DNA from: Candidatus Colwellia aromaticivorans
GTDB lineage: Bacteria > Pseudomonadota > Gammaproteobacteria > Enterobacterales > Alteromonadaceae
Assembly: GCF_003333305.1 (NCBI RefSeq)
Contig: NZ_QOLD01000070.1
Coordinates: 1 to 64,000, forward strand
DNA length: 64,000 bases
Reading direction: 5' to 3'
Positions 41,580 to 51,871 of this stretch are shown here, in pieces (the stretch's first letter is position 1; every line of letters starts with the position of its first letter). The notes beneath the pieces are model-generated. The model saw nothing but the letters and a program-made list of their open reading frames with translations, searched no databases and was not told where the DNA came from. Made by a program: the position numbers and the translations under genes.

Positions 41580-41656
41580 AGGGGTGTAGTTCCAATTGGT
41601 AGAACAGCGGTCTCCAAAACCGATGGTTGGGAGTTCGAGTCTCTCCACCCCTGCCA
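41580..41656 (+). tRNA. tRNA-Trp (anticodon CCA)
   Basis: Cloverleaf: acceptor AGGGGTG/CACCCCT, D arm GTTC/GAAC, anticodon loop CTCCAAA (CCA), T arm GGGAG-TTCGAGT-CTCTC, discriminator G and encoded CCA. It is close to E. coli tRNA-Trp, with an extra base in the D loop and a G-A mismatch at the bottom pair of the anticodon stem (27-43). Confidence 0.93.
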
Positions 41657-41730
41657 TTTTCTCTTCTGCTTTTCTATTTACTTTTTTTCAAATACTATTC
41701 AATAGTAACCAAGTCTGTCATTATTACGCC

Positions 41731-42132
41731 ATGAGCATTAATCAAAGACAATATCAGCAGTTAACTGAAATGGGCATTAGTTTGTGGCAACATAAGTCCG
41801 CAGCTTTTCAAGATTCTTCATCGTCCAAAAATAATTTGGAACATGATATTAGTTATCTAAAACAGGATGTTGAAAGCTTAGCTGTGCTAACTAAACAAAC
41901 CTTTTTTACTGATTTATTGCTCACACTTGAACTTTCTATTGGTGAAGTTACCGCCCAAAAAGATCACCTTGATTTAGGTTTATTTAATTGGTTTTTCTAC
42001 GCTGATCTAAACAAAACACCATCGATTCATTGTGCTGATAATAAATTAGTGAGTCCAAGCATTGAATTGATCCGCAAGTCTCCCGCCTTAAAAAAACAAT
42101 TATGGCAAACAATAACGACGAACCTGTTATAA
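41731..42132 (+). CDS. holD: DNA polymerase III psi subunit-like protein HolD
   Basis: A 133-residue protein, recognised mainly by context (upstream of rimI as in E. coli holD-rimI) and weak HolD features: N-terminal 'YQQLTEMGISLWQ' (the chi-binding type segment) and C-terminal 'LIRKSPALKKQLWQTI'. Psi links the clamp loader to chi and SSB. The frame is open upstream into the tRNA gene, but ATG 41731 is the natural start. HolD is poorly conserved, so the call is moderate. Confidence 0.72.
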   Translation: MSINQRQYQQLTEMGISLWQHKSAAFQDSSSSKNNLEHDISYLKQDVESLAVLTKQTFFTDLLLTLELSIGEVTAQKDHLDLGLFNWFFYADLNKTPSIHCADNKLVSPSIELIRKSPALKKQLWQTITTNLL

Positions 42133-42137
42133 AAAAT

Positions 42138-42605
42138 ATGAATAACTCTTTAACGTTTACGCCAATCACCCCTGCCGATATAAAACCATTAATGCTGATA
42201 GAAGACCAATGTCATTCTCATCCTTGGAGTGAAAAAACCTTTAGCAGTTGCATTGGTGGTCGCTACTTCGGAGAAAAACTCAGCGAAACATTAAACGAAC
42301 CACATAACGTTGTCGGCTTTTATATTGGCGAGCATGTTATTGATGAAGCAACCCTAATGGATATTTGTGTCAGCCCAGATAATCAAGGTAAAGGCTTGGG
42401 TAAAAAACTGTTAACACAGTTTATTAATCAAGCCAAAACACAAGGCGTAGTTAAAATATGGTTAGAAGTGCGTGCTAAAAATATTACGGCACAAATGCTC
42501 TATATGAATGTAGGATTTATTGAAACAGGTCGCCGAACGGGTTATTACCCTAGTGCTCGCGGGTTTGGATATGAAGACGCTATTGTAATGTGCTTAACTT
42601 GTTGA
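42138..42605 (+). CDS. rimI: Ribosomal protein S18 alanine N-acetyltransferase
   Basis: A GNAT-family acetyltransferase of 155 residues from this start. 'HPWSEKTFSS' near the N-terminus is typical of RimI, acetyl-CoA loop 'VSPDNQGKGLGKKLL' and 'LEVRAKNITAQMLYMNVGFIETGRR' follow. It acetylates the N-terminal Ala of S18. An in-frame ATG at 42102, inside holD, would add 12 residues; neither start has a clear ribosome-binding site. Confidence 0.9.
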   Translation: MNNSLTFTPITPADIKPLMLIEDQCHSHPWSEKTFSSCIGGRYFGEKLSETLNEPHNVVGFYIGEHVIDEATLMDICVSPDNQGKGLGKKLLTQFINQAKTQGVVKIWLEVRAKNITAQMLYMNVGFIETGRRTGYYPSARGFGYEDAIVMCLTC

Positions 42606-43001
42606 TACTGGCATTGCCAAACTAACAACAAAACAACCTGTTTTCTTCCTTACTATGCATGATAAATAAGGCTTTCACATCATCTACAAAGTGATGCTTT
42701 TTGGCCTCTCAGCAGACTTCGATTAAATAACCTCAACATACCTTACACCATAGCCTTAAGTGACCATCACTTGAACTATCGTACTTTTACCTAATTAATA
42801 TTTTTTCATTATTAAAAGAAGAAAAAGTCACTAATTAGGTTTTTTTATTTGTGATATAATCCGCGCATTTATTTTGAGCATTAAATTGAATATTACATTT
42901 TTCGCCCAATACCCAATTAAGTACGGCCATTAAATACCGTCATTAAACATTAATACCGCATGTTAAGTGCACTAGTATGTGAAACTAAGAGATTTTAAAA
43001 A
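42606..43001 (+). other. rimI-prfC intergenic region
   Basis: A 396-bp gap without a gene. A possible terminator is ACCTAATTA (42789-42797) / TAATTAGGT (42832-42840) followed by seven T, though the loop is long. A -10 like TATAAT with CCGCGC downstream (42855-42866) probably starts prfC transcription. Confidence 0.4.
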
Positions 43002-44585
43002 ATGACCACCCCACAAATTGCAGCAGTAGATATTAGACGCACTTTTGCCATAATCTCTCACCCCGATGCGGGTAAAACCACGATTACCGAAAAAGTATTA
43101 TTGTTTGGTCAAGCCTTACAAAGAGCAGGTACGGTGAAAGGTAAAAAATCAGGTCAACATGCGAAGTCTGACTGGATGGAAATGGAAAAAGAACGTGGTA
43201 TATCTATCACCACTTCAGTTATGCAGTTTCCTTACAATAATTGCTTAGTAAACCTATTAGATACTCCCGGCCATGAAGACTTCTCTGAAGATACTTATCG
43301 AACACTAACGGCGGTAGATTCTTGCTTAATGGTTATCGATGTTGCCAAAGGTGTTGAAGCACGTACAGTTAAACTAATGGAAGTCACCCGTTTACGTGAC
43401 ACCCCTATCATCACTTTTATGAACAAAATGGATCGCGATGTTAGAGATCCTATTGAAGTGATGGATGAAGTTGAAACAGTTTTAAATATCAAATGTGCTC
43501 CTATTACTTGGCCGATAGGAATGGGTAAAGAATTCAAAGGTGTTTATAACCTACTTACCGATGAGATATTTTTATATCAATCTGGTTTAGGACACATGAT
43601 TCAAGAAAGACGCGTAATCAAAGGCCTTGATAATCCAGCCCTTGATGAAGCCATTGGTCCATTTGCCGAAGATTTCCGTGACGAAATGGAATTAGTGCTT
43701 GGTGCCTCACACGAGTTTGATCTAGATGAATTCTTAAAAGGTGAGCTAACACCAGTCTTTTTTGGTACGGCATTGGGTAACTTTGGTGTTGATCATATGC
43801 TTGATGGCCTAACTAAATGGGCACCTAAACCTCTACCAAGACTTACGGACACAAGAAAAGTGACCGCTGAGGAAGAAAAATTTTCAGGCTTTGTTTTTAA
43901 AATTCAAGCGAACATGGATCCTAAACATCGTGACCGTATCGCCTTTATGCGTATTTGCTCAGGCAAGTATGAAAAAGGCATGAAGATGAAACAAGTACGC
44001 TTAGGTAAAGATGTAAAAATTGCCGATGCGGTAACCTTTATGGCCGGTGATAGAGCGCAAGTTGAAGAAGCTTATGCGGGTGATATTATTGGTTTACATA
44101 ATCATGGCAGCATTCAGATTGGTGATACGTTTACGGCTGGCGAAATGATGAAGTTCAGTGGTATTCCAAACTTTGCCCCTGAAATGTTTCGACGTATTCG
44201 CTTACGTGATCCACTGAAAGCGAAGCAATTACAAAAAGGTTTAATCCAGCTTTCGGAAGAAGGTGCTGTACAAGTATTTAGACCTTTTATCAATAATGAC
44301 ATGATCGTTGGCGCAGTCGGTGTATTGCAATTTGAAGTGGTAGTACAACGATTAAAAACAGAATACAAGGTTGATGCCATTTATGAGCCTATCAGCGTAG
44401 CAACGGCTCGTTGGTGCAGTTGTGATGATGAACGCACCTTAGAACTGTTTAGAAAAAAAGCCGGTGATTACTTGGCATTGGATGGCGGCAATAACTTAAC
44501 TTATATTGCCCCAACCATGGTGAATTTATCGTTAGCACAAGAGCGTAATCCCGATATAGCGTTCCACTCAACACGTGAACACTAG
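43002..44585 (+). CDS. prfC: Peptide chain release factor 3
   Basis: A 527-residue GTPase that recycles RF1/RF2 from the ribosome. G1 '[15 protein letters not shown]', switch region '[13 protein letters not shown]', G3 '[16 protein letters not shown]', G4 'NKMD'. Length equals the E. coli protein (529). A fold-back repeat starts at its last base. Confidence 0.96.
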   Translation: MTTPQIAAVDIRRTFAIISHPDAGKTTITEKVLLFGQALQRAGTVKGKKSGQHAKSDWMEMEKERGISITTSVMQFPYNNCLVNLLDTPGHEDFSEDTYRTLTAVDSCLMVIDVAKGVEARTVKLMEVTRLRDTPIITFMNKMDRDVRDPIEVMDEVETVLNIKCAPITWPIGMGKEFKGVYNLLTDEIFLYQSGLGHMIQERRVIKGLDNPALDEAIGPFAEDFRDEMELVLGASHEFDLDEFLKGELTPVFFGTALGNFGVDHMLDGLTKWAPKPLPRLTDTRKVTAEEEKFSGFVFKIQANMDPKHRDRIAFMRICSGKYEKGMKMKQVRLGKDVKIADAVTFMAGDRAQVEEAYAGDIIGLHNHGSIQIGDTFTAGEMMKFSGIPNFAPEMFRRIRLRDPLKAKQLQKGLIQLSEEGAVQVFRPFINNDMIVGAVGVLQFEVVVQRLKTEYKVDAIYEPISVATARWCSCDDERTLELFRKKAGDYLALDGGNNLTYIAPTMVNLSLAQERNPDIAFHSTREH

Positions 44586-44710
44586 TTTGGCTTTTTAGTT
44601 TGTCATTTTACGGCGTTGCTTAATCATTTTTATGCAGTCACTTAGTGTACTAAGCTCCTTTATAAAAATAATCAAGCGCCTTGTAAAATAAACAAACTAC
44701 TTTGCCAAAC
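44585..44710. repeat. 126-bp fold-back immediately after prfC
   Basis: Left arm GTTTGGCTTTTTAGTTTG... and right arm ...CAAACTACTTTGCCAAAC pair over about 48 bp with scattered mismatches (both arms also share ATCATTTTTAT / ATAAAAATAAT). A CTTAG-TGTA-CTAAG palindrome is near the centre. It starts in the prfC stop codon. It could act as a terminator or be a MITE of another family. Confidence 0.6.
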
Positions 44711-44807
44711 CCGAGCAAATTAAGAAAAAGTTTGATGTTTTACAATAACATCAAAAAATAAATAAATGTACTAACTGTGAGTTGCCCTATTCTCGCAGTT
44801 AGTTGGT

Positions 44808-44896
44808 TCAAGAGTAAAGAAAACGCGCGGAGCTGACGATAGTCAGTGAGCACGATTGATGCGGCTATTGAGCCAAATAGCAAAGAGAATGAGATA
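44808..44896 (+). repeat. TTGAC-hairpin repeat, copy 4 (upstream of argS)
   Basis: Core CGGAG-CTGAC-GATA-GTCAG-TGAG, with T-to-C and A-to-G changes that keep the stem paired. It ends in AAATAGCAAAGAGAATGAG, 5-24 bp before the argS start, so its AAAGAGAA may serve as ribosome-binding region. Confidence 0.68.
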
Positions 44897-44901
44897 ACGA
44901 A

Positions 44902-46674
44902 ATGAATATTAAAAATATACTATCAGAAAAAGTCAGTGCAGCAATGGTTGCTGCAGGTCTACCTGTAGGAACTAATCCAGCGATTAGTTTATCAAACCGT
45001 CCGCAGTTTGGTGATTACCAAGCCAATGGCGTGATGGGTGCAGCTAAGAAATTAAAAACTAATCCGCGAGAGCTCGCAACTAAGGTTGTTGCTGAGCTGG
45101 ACCTAGACGGTATCGCTAGCAAAATTGAACTCGCTGGCCCTGGCTTTATTAATATTCATTTAGATCAAAACTGGCTTGCCGCACAACTTAATACGGTTGC
45201 CCAAGATGAGCATAGCGGCGTAACACAAAGAGGCACTGGCTCAGAAGACTCTCTACAAGATTCTTTACAAGATAAGCAACAAACAGTAGTAGTAGATTAC
45301 AGCGCACCTAACCTTGCCAAAGAAATGCATGTTGGTCATTTACGCTCAACCATTATTGGTGATGCCGTAGTACGTGCCTTAGAGTTTCGTGGTGATAAAG
45401 TTATTCGCCAAAATCACATGGGTGATTGGGGTACACAGTTTGGCATGCTAATCGCGCATTTAAGCGATAAATTAGCGAGCGACGAAGTGGCTGAAACGGC
45501 ACTTAGTGATTTAGAAAACTTTTACCGGGAAGCAAAAGTTCGCTTTGATAACGAAGAAGGCTTCGCAGACCGCGCTCGTGCTGATGTGGTTAAATTGCAG
45601 AGTGGTGATGCTGGCTCTGCCAAATTATGGCAGCAATTTATTGATATATCTATTGCGCACAGTGAAGAGATTTACGCTAAGTTAAATGTGTCGCTAAAAC
45701 GTAGCGATATCATGGGTGAAAGCGCTTATAACGATGATTTGTCAATTGTTGTAGATGAGTTAATGGCAAAAGAAATTGCGGTTGAAAGCCAAGGTGCTAA
45801 AGCTGTTTTCATTAATGAAATGGCCAATAAAGATGGCGATGCTCCTGTACTTATTGTACAAAAGTCGGGTGGCGGATTCTTATATGCCACCACCGATTTA
45901 TCTGCTTGTCGTTATCGCAGTGATAAATTAGCGGCCGATCGCATCATTATTTTCACTGACGCCCGCCAATCACTACATTTTAAACAAGTTGAAATAGTTG
46001 CCCGTAAAGCGGGTTTATTGCCTGAGCACGTTGGTTATGATCACTGTCCATTTGGTATGATGATGGGAGATGATGGCAAGCCATTTAAAACCCGTACTGG
46101 TGGCACGATCAAATTAGCTGAGCTACTAGACGAAGCAATCAGTCGTGCCAGTGATTTAATTAAAGAAAAAAACCCAGACATTGATGCTGCTGAGTTAGCG
46201 GCTCTTTCCGAAAAAGTAGGCATAGGTGCTGTTAAATTTGCCGATTTATCAAAAAACCGTACCAGTGACTATATTTTTAGCTGGAAAACCATGCTGAGTT
46301 TTGAAGGCGCTACCGCTCCTTATTTACAGTACGCTTATTCACGTATTCAAAGTATCTTTGTTAAAGCAGGTGTTACTCAAACTCAAGCGACTATCGCTAT
46401 TATTGAGCCACAAGAAAAAGCCTTAGCATTAAAACTATTACAACTTGAAGATGTAGTAGATGCGGTAATTAGTGAATGCACGCCTAACTTGTTATGTAAC
46501 TATCTTTATGAATTAGCCAGCCTTTACATGAGTTTTTATGAAGCTTGTCCTATTCTTAAAGAAGGTATTAGCGACGAAGTTAAAGCTTCACGTTTAGCCT
46601 TGTGCCAAATAGTAGCGCAAACCTTAAAACAAGGTTTAGATATTTTAGGCATTGAAGTAATGGATAGAATGTAA
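44902..46674 (+). CDS. argS: Arginyl-tRNA synthetase
   Basis: A 590-residue class Ia synthetase. N-terminal Add1 domain (1-110), HIGH motif as 'HVGHLRSTIIGD' (after 'VVDYSAPNLAKEMHV'), 'VGYDHCPFGMMMGDDGKPFKTRTGGTIKL' in the catalytic core, and C-terminal anticodon-binding domain ending 'LGIEVMDRM'. A short Ser/Gln/Asp-rich insertion (about 112-128) precedes the HIGH region. Canonical KMSKS is absent, as is normal for most ArgRS. Confidence 0.95.
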   Translation: MNIKNILSEKVSAAMVAAGLPVGTNPAISLSNRPQFGDYQANGVMGAAKKLKTNPRELATKVVAELDLDGIASKIELAGPGFINIHLDQNWLAAQLNTVAQDEHSGVTQRGTGSEDSLQDSLQDKQQTVVVDYSAPNLAKEMHVGHLRSTIIGDAVVRALEFRGDKVIRQNHMGDWGTQFGMLIAHLSDKLASDEVAETALSDLENFYREAKVRFDNEEGFADRARADVVKLQSGDAGSAKLWQQFIDISIAHSEEIYAKLNVSLKRSDIMGESAYNDDLSIVVDELMAKEIAVESQGAKAVFINEMANKDGDAPVLIVQKSGGGFLYATTDLSACRYRSDKLAADRIIIFTDARQSLHFKQVEIVARKAGLLPEHVGYDHCPFGMMMGDDGKPFKTRTGGTIKLAELLDEAISRASDLIKEKNPDIDAAELAALSEKVGIGAVKFADLSKNRTSDYIFSWKTMLSFEGATAPYLQYAYSRIQSIFVKAGVTQTQATIAIIEPQEKALALKLLQLEDVVDAVISECTPNLLCNYLYELASLYMSFYEACPILKEGISDEVKASRLALCQIVAQTLKQGLDILGIEVMDRM

Positions 46675-46705
46675 ATAATACTAATTATTGATAAAATAGG
46701 GGGCA

Positions 46706-47575
46706 ATGATGCAGTTTACCGATAGTCATTGCCACCTTGATTTTATTGAGTTTCAGCACAAATATCCTCAGCTACTGAGTCAATGCCAACAAAATAATAT
46801 TAACCGTATTATTGTCCCTTCAGTAAATCCAGAACATTGGCATCGAGTCTTATCATTACCCGCTCAAGCACACTCTACTCAAGCAAATAGCACCGTTAAC
46901 ATCTCATGCTGTTTAGGCATACACCCGTGGTTTATTATTATTCAAGACAACTTACTTAACGAAAAGTCAGCTAAAAATATCGACCTTGCGTTTAATGAAC
47001 AACAACTCAAACAAGCTGTAATAAAAAACATTAACGATATAGTTGCCATTGGCGAGTGCGGCATTGATGTATTTAAAGCAAAAAAGAATACTGAAAGTGA
47101 GCAAGCATTAACTAATAATTTAAATTTACAACAAGCATTCTTTGAAATGCAACTGCACATAGCCAACCAAAATGATTTACCTGTCGTTATCCATCACTGC
47201 CAATCTCATCATTTAATTCTACCGCTATTAAAAAAGATCAAACTAAACAGAACAGGTGTTATTCATGCTTTTTCAGGGAGTTATCAACAAGCTAAAGCCT
47301 ATGTAGATTTAGGTTTTAAACTGGGTATTGGCGGCACCATTACCTACGAACGATCAAAAAAAACCATTAATGCAGTTAAACGTTTACCATTGTCTACCTT
47401 ACTATTAGAAACCGATGCCCCTGCCATGCCCCCTTTTGGCCAACAAGGTTTAATCAATACACCATTGAATCTACTTACTGTATTTAAAGCCTTATGTATC
47501 ATAAGAGATGAGCCAGAAGAAATAATAGCCAAACAAATAGAAAGCAATGTTGACGAGTTATTTTTTAGCCGTTAA
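46706..47575 (+). CDS. TatD-family metal-dependent hydrolase (YjjV-like)
   Basis: A 289-residue TIM-barrel hydrolase. Metal ligands are 'DSHCHLDF' (about 6-13), 'GECGID', 'VIHHCQSH', 'GVIHAFSGSYQQA' and 'LLETDAPA'. TatD/YjjV proteins are DNases or related phosphodiesterases. ATG at 46706 or 46709 is possible; GGGGG at 46699 suits the second. It lies 31 bp after argS, so co-transcription is likely. Confidence 0.88.
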   Translation: MMQFTDSHCHLDFIEFQHKYPQLLSQCQQNNINRIIVPSVNPEHWHRVLSLPAQAHSTQANSTVNISCCLGIHPWFIIIQDNLLNEKSAKNIDLAFNEQQLKQAVIKNINDIVAIGECGIDVFKAKKNTESEQALTNNLNLQQAFFEMQLHIANQNDLPVVIHHCQSHHLILPLLKKIKLNRTGVIHAFSGSYQQAKAYVDLGFKLGIGGTITYERSKKTINAVKRLPLSTLLLETDAPAMPPFGQQGLINTPLNLLTVFKALCIIRDEPEEIIAKQIESNVDELFFSR

Positions 47576-47579
47576 CTTA

Positions 47580-48236
47580 TCATTTGGTATTAATATCAGG
47601 CATTCTAAAACCTTGGCGGCTAAAGCGATTTAACCCTCGCGTTAATAAAAATCCCACCACACCTGCAATAATCAACAAAAATCGGTACAAGGTTTGCGAA
47701 TTTTCATTGTCTTTTGCTAAGGTAGCGGTCAAATATGACTTTTCAATCGTCAATCGTAAATACCCTATTAATTTATCCGTACGAATTTCACTAACAAAGG
47801 GGCTATATTTACCGCTTTTGTTGAGTGTTTTCAAACTTTCATCAATACCATATAGTGATTTTATAGAAGCACTCGCTTCACCACCAGATACCGATTTTAA
47901 TAGCAATAAACCCGTTTCATCATACAAGTGTACTTGTTTGATAAAATCGGCCTCTCCTAAGTGATTTAAATAAGACTGTAACTGAGCATTTCGTGATTTT
48001 TTACTCTGTGATGTTGTTTTTTCAGCGAGTAACACTGAAATACCAGCAATGGCTTGTTGCAAAAATTTATCAGCTGTCTGCTCAAAATGCAGGGATAACA
48101 CCTGCTCACTTTTTTCCGAGGTAGACACCCACAGCGTCATCAAAAGCACAATAAGTAAAATAGCACTAAGTAATTGCAGAATTTTATTATAAATTGGCGA
48201 TAATTTAGGGTATAAAGGCTGTTCTGATTGTTTCAT
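47580..48236 (-). CDS. smp: Smp/AhpA-like membrane protein
   Basis: A 218-residue protein with one helix near the N-terminus (about 15-36), a periplasmic domain and a C-terminal helix ('RFLLIIAGVVGFLLTRGL'), the layout of E. coli Smp (YtjB, 214 residues). It is divergent from serB as in E. coli. The frame extends upstream of 48236 but overlaps the serB promoter region; the 'MKQSEQPLYPKLSPIYNK' start is preferred. Molecular role is unclear. Confidence 0.78.
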   Translation of the reverse strand: MKQSEQPLYPKLSPIYNKILQLLSAILLIVLLMTLWVSTSEKSEQVLSLHFEQTADKFLQQAIAGISVLLAEKTTSQSKKSRNAQLQSYLNHLGEADFIKQVHLYDETGLLLLKSVSGGEASASIKSLYGIDESLKTLNKSGKYSPFVSEIRTDKLIGYLRLTIEKSYLTATLAKDNENSQTLYRFLLIIAGVVGFLLTRGLNRFSRQGFRMPDINTK

Positions 48237-48303
48237 AATAAACTTGCTGTGCCTCTTTAACAAAATTGCATGAGCATACATACACTTATAATAGAGAGTT
48301 AAC

Positions 48304-49323
48304 GTGTCTTTTTCTACTAATGTGCCTTTTTCTACCAAAATATTATCCTTATCACTTGAATCTTATTTCAATCAACCTCAAATACCTGATTGTTTACCTA
48401 TTCACTTTGTTTTAAATGATAACGCTTTAACGCTATGTGAAAGAGCAACTATTGATTCGCCAAATCAAGAGCTCGTTGTTTTTGCTGATTTAACTATGAA
48501 AAGCTTATTAGCTTTACAAAATACAAGTCACATTGGTATTAATGCCTTAACTACCATTAATACACGCAACCAGCAAACCAGCTATCGCTTTAGTGTAACT
48601 TGTACTGACTTTATAAAAGCTCGAAAATCTATCGCTGATTTTGCCTTAGCGCATGGGATTGAAGCAGCATTAATTAAAGATGCTCCAAAACTTGCTGAAC
48701 CTGGTTTATTAGTAATGGATATGGACTCAACCACCATAGAAATTGAGTGCATTGATGAAATAGCAAAATTAGCCGGCGTAGGCGAGCAAGTAGCAGCTGT
48801 TACTGAACTGGCCATGCTAGGAGAATTAGACTTCGCCCAAAGCTTACACCAACGTGTTGCAACGCTAGCAAATGCGCCAGAGCAAATACTGGCAGATGTT
48901 GCTAAAAACATCCCCTTAATGACTGGGTTAGAAAACTTAATTAGCGAGCTGAAAAAACATAACTGGCGTATTGCTGTGGCATCAGGCGGTTTTACTTACT
49001 TTGCAGATCATTTACAAGAATTGTTAGCACTTGATGCCACCTTTGCCAATGTATTAGATATTGTCGACGGTAAATTAACCGGTAAAGTATTAGGCTCAGT
49101 GGTTGATGCACAAGTTAAAGCTGACTCATTAACACTGCTAGCAGAGCAATATCAAATACCCGCCAGTCAAACCGTTGCAATGGGTGATGGTGCCAATGAT
49201 CTCATTATGATGGCGGCAGCAGGATTTGGTGTTGCTTTTCATGCCAAACCAATCGTTTTAGCTCAAGCGGATAGTAGTATTAATAAACAAGGTTTAGATT
49301 GTCTACTTCACTGGTTAGCGTAG
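48304..49323 (+). CDS. serB: Phosphoserine phosphatase
   Basis: A 339-residue HAD-family enzyme, last step of serine synthesis. The catalytic domain begins at 'LVMDMDSTTIEIECIDEIAKLAG' (nucleophile Asp), with 'VASGGFTYFAD' and 'VAMGDGANDLIMMAAAGFGVAFHAKP' later. The N-terminal about 120 residues form an ACT-like regulatory region. Confidence 0.95.
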   Translation: MSFSTNVPFSTKILSLSLESYFNQPQIPDCLPIHFVLNDNALTLCERATIDSPNQELVVFADLTMKSLLALQNTSHIGINALTTINTRNQQTSYRFSVTCTDFIKARKSIADFALAHGIEAALIKDAPKLAEPGLLVMDMDSTTIEIECIDEIAKLAGVGEQVAAVTELAMLGELDFAQSLHQRVATLANAPEQILADVAKNIPLMTGLENLISELKKHNWRIAVASGGFTYFADHLQELLALDATFANVLDIVDGKLTGKVLGSVVDAQVKADSLTLLAEQYQIPASQTVAMGDGANDLIMMAAAGFGVAFHAKPIVLAQADSSINKQGLDCLLHWLA

Positions 49324-49383
49324 CAGTTTAAGTTAATATTTCGCCTCTTGAAGCTTAATTCTTGAGGCTCAGTTATTTGAGGC

Positions 49384-51822
49384 TTAAGCGTTAGGTAAGT
49401 TATAACAAGACAGTGCTTCCTTCGTTATATCAAAGCACTGAATCATACCAACAACACTCCAAATGTCTTGCTCAAGTTTTTTACCACGATGAAGAGCATA
49501 TGAGCTAATATAACTTAGCTCTGCATTAAGATATTCCATATCTGGTTCGTTTGTTCGTGTAATCATAAGCTTCAAACAATAAAACTGCCCGCGTTTTAAA
49601 GATTTCTTGATGAATAATCGTTTTAATTCTGGCGTACTTAACTCACTATCCAGCGTAACCTGTACTGATTTGTCTACTTTAAATTCATTTATATCTACCG
49701 CAATATAAAGTAATTCTGCTATAGATTCATCACCCATTAATAACGTCTTTAAATGCTGTTCAAGTAAACCGCTAGATTGTAACTTAGTCAGTAAAGGATA
49801 CAAGTTATAGTAATTTTCACGGTCACTCAATCGTCTCATTTGCTTAAATAATTCACTCGAATCATTATTACTCGCGATTGCCTCTATCTTGTATCGGCTA
49901 CCACTCGCTTGCACAAGTAGAGCAGGTACATTCATATTCTTGGCATAACTAGTGCGCAAAGCATCAGCTAAACCCGGCGTTAACATAGCGTATTCGTCTG
50001 GCGTTAATTTATGACGGTTTTTACTAATTAATAATTTAAAAAATGCTCGACCAATATGTTTATGAGATTTAACGTGTACTCGCAAATTAAGAATCGTTTT
50101 CTTTTTATTGATACGTACTACTTCATAAGACAACTGCTTAAGATCGAAAGCTGAGGTTATTTTTTGTAGTTTAGGAAAAGTTAAATAAACAACATCTCCT
50201 TTTGCAAGCATAGCGGGATTATCTAACTCAACTTTCAAGCCTGAAACTGAAAAGTCATGAGAATTTCCCTGCCAGTGTGTTTTTTCACACTCAATAATTA
50301 CGGGCGTATCATAGATAAAACGTAATTCTTGCCGTTGATTTTTATAACTAACGCCCAACTCATCAACTATAATTGGTTTTGTGAGCCGCCGATGACCATA
50401 TTTTTTTAAATTCGCAGACGATATTTTCCCACTAGAAATCTGCTGGTAATGGGCAACAAGGCTCGGATGAGTTATATCATTAACAACAGATATAAAGGGT
50501 ATCAACGCTAAGGAAGTTATAACCTCATCGGAAGGAGGCAAGTTAATATATTGTTCTTTCAAAGAATGAGTATTCGCTAACGTAAATGCAGAGTGAGCGT
50601 GATTTTGATCAACCTTTACACAAGATAGCTCAGTAATTGAAAATGTTTTTTGATTCGCTGCAAACGTTAAAAAGAAAGAAGAAAAACCGCTCTCTGCTAG
50701 CAATTGCTCTGTATCCATCGAATAAAAAAAACTTTTACCCTGTGTTTGATGAATAAAACTATAGACTAATAACGAGTTATCAGTCGTTTTCTGTAAACGT
50801 TCTAGTCGCTTTTCATTTAAGAGCAAAGATAAAGTAGAATTACCTGTTTCATCTTGCCAATATTGATAAATGGCTTGGTTATTATTCGTTGTTAATGCAT
50901 ATCGAGGTACTAATCCACTTTCATTTTTTTCAATAAAAACAGGTAATTCGGTTAATTTAGGTAAAAGGTATTGCTCAAAACTACGCGCTTGTAGCGCAGT
51001 GATAGTATTTTCTAAGTTGATTTTATAACGGCGCTTATTCCCTTGAATATAACCTGATAAAAACTGCTTTAAAATATCCTTCTCTGATACTTGAATGCGT
51101 TGGCAACCTATTAATTGAGTATTACCATCTCGATGAATATTTCTAACTTCAAAAGGGAATACATCAGTAGTGCTAAACTGAAATTCTTGCTCTAAGCCCG
51201 AAAATTGAATTTCTACTATTTGACCAATTTTTAGCGGTCTTTCATTGGTTAAACGAAATTTACAGCCCGTCATACTGATATCAGAACTAGTTGCTTTCAA
51301 TTCTTGTTTATTTTCTAGGATAACTATAATTGCTATCGCAAAATTCATCCGTTCTTCAAAACGGTCATCGTAATCATCAAATTGATATAAGGAAGCTGGA
51401 TATTGCAATTTTTCTTGCATTTTCTTCAACGAATCAGCAGAAGTGCGAATATTACCCGCTTGCTCATTTTGATAAATAACCCGAAAATTATTTTCAGTAT
51501 TTTTAACCGCATCATAAACACCAAAGGTGTAATCACCATACTCGGCAACATTATCTTCAAATACACGAATAGCCACATCATCTAAAAAGTGACTTTGACC
51601 GTTATATTCAAACAGTTTACATACACCATCAACTAAACCACGCAAATCAATGGAGCGAGTACAAGCAGCAGCTAAACGTTTTAATTCCATTTTTAAAATG
51701 AATGTTTCTGTTTTAGCAAGGTGATTAGTGCTTAATGCAAACTTAGTATCAAAGCCAGCTTTATTAACTTTGCCACGAAAACTATCAATGATATCTTGGT
51801 ATTTTGAAAAGTCTTTAGTCAT
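49384..51822 (-). CDS. Large protein with two PilZ domains
   Basis: An 812-residue protein with no signal peptide or membrane helix. PilZ domain 1 spans about 154-260, with R154-F-E-E-R158 and D181-I-S-M-T-G; PilZ domain 2 spans about 496-610, with R497-Q-E-L-R501 and D523-F-S-V-S-G. Both keep the c-di-GMP RxxxR and DxSxxG motifs. The N-terminal region (1-145), the middle and the C-terminal 200 residues match nothing I can name. Long PilZ proteins beside serB occur in related marine genera. It is probably a c-di-GMP effector of unknown output. Confidence 0.85.
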   Translation of the reverse strand: MTKDFSKYQDIIDSFRGKVNKAGFDTKFALSTNHLAKTETFILKMELKRLAAACTRSIDLRGLVDGVCKLFEYNGQSHFLDDVAIRVFEDNVAEYGDYTFGVYDAVKNTENNFRVIYQNEQAGNIRTSADSLKKMQEKLQYPASLYQFDDYDDRFEERMNFAIAIIVILENKQELKATSSDISMTGCKFRLTNERPLKIGQIVEIQFSGLEQEFQFSTTDVFPFEVRNIHRDGNTQLIGCQRIQVSEKDILKQFLSGYIQGNKRRYKINLENTITALQARSFEQYLLPKLTELPVFIEKNESGLVPRYALTTNNNQAIYQYWQDETGNSTLSLLLNEKRLERLQKTTDNSLLVYSFIHQTQGKSFFYSMDTEQLLAESGFSSFFLTFAANQKTFSITELSCVKVDQNHAHSAFTLANTHSLKEQYINLPPSDEVITSLALIPFISVVNDITHPSLVAHYQQISSGKISSANLKKYGHRRLTKPIIVDELGVSYKNQRQELRFIYDTPVIIECEKTHWQGNSHDFSVSGLKVELDNPAMLAKGDVVYLTFPKLQKITSAFDLKQLSYEVVRINKKKTILNLRVHVKSHKHIGRAFFKLLISKNRHKLTPDEYAMLTPGLADALRTSYAKNMNVPALLVQASGSRYKIEAIASNNDSSELFKQMRRLSDRENYYNLYPLLTKLQSSGLLEQHLKTLLMGDESIAELLYIAVDINEFKVDKSVQVTLDSELSTPELKRLFIKKSLKRGQFYCLKLMITRTNEPDMEYLNAELSYISSYALHRGKKLEQDIWSVVGMIQCFDITKEALSCYNLPNA

Positions 51823-51871
51823 GAAATATTGTTTTATTTAGAATCAATAAAGTAATTAAAAGCATTATAAT

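Noticed and set aside
41596..41730. Upstream extension of the holD frame into the tRNA gene
   Set aside because: It overlaps tRNA-Trp; the natural start is the ATG at 41731.
49341..49372. Terminator hairpin between serB and the PilZ gene
   Set aside because: Only GCCTC/GAGGC pair cleanly, the loop is long and there is no T tract.
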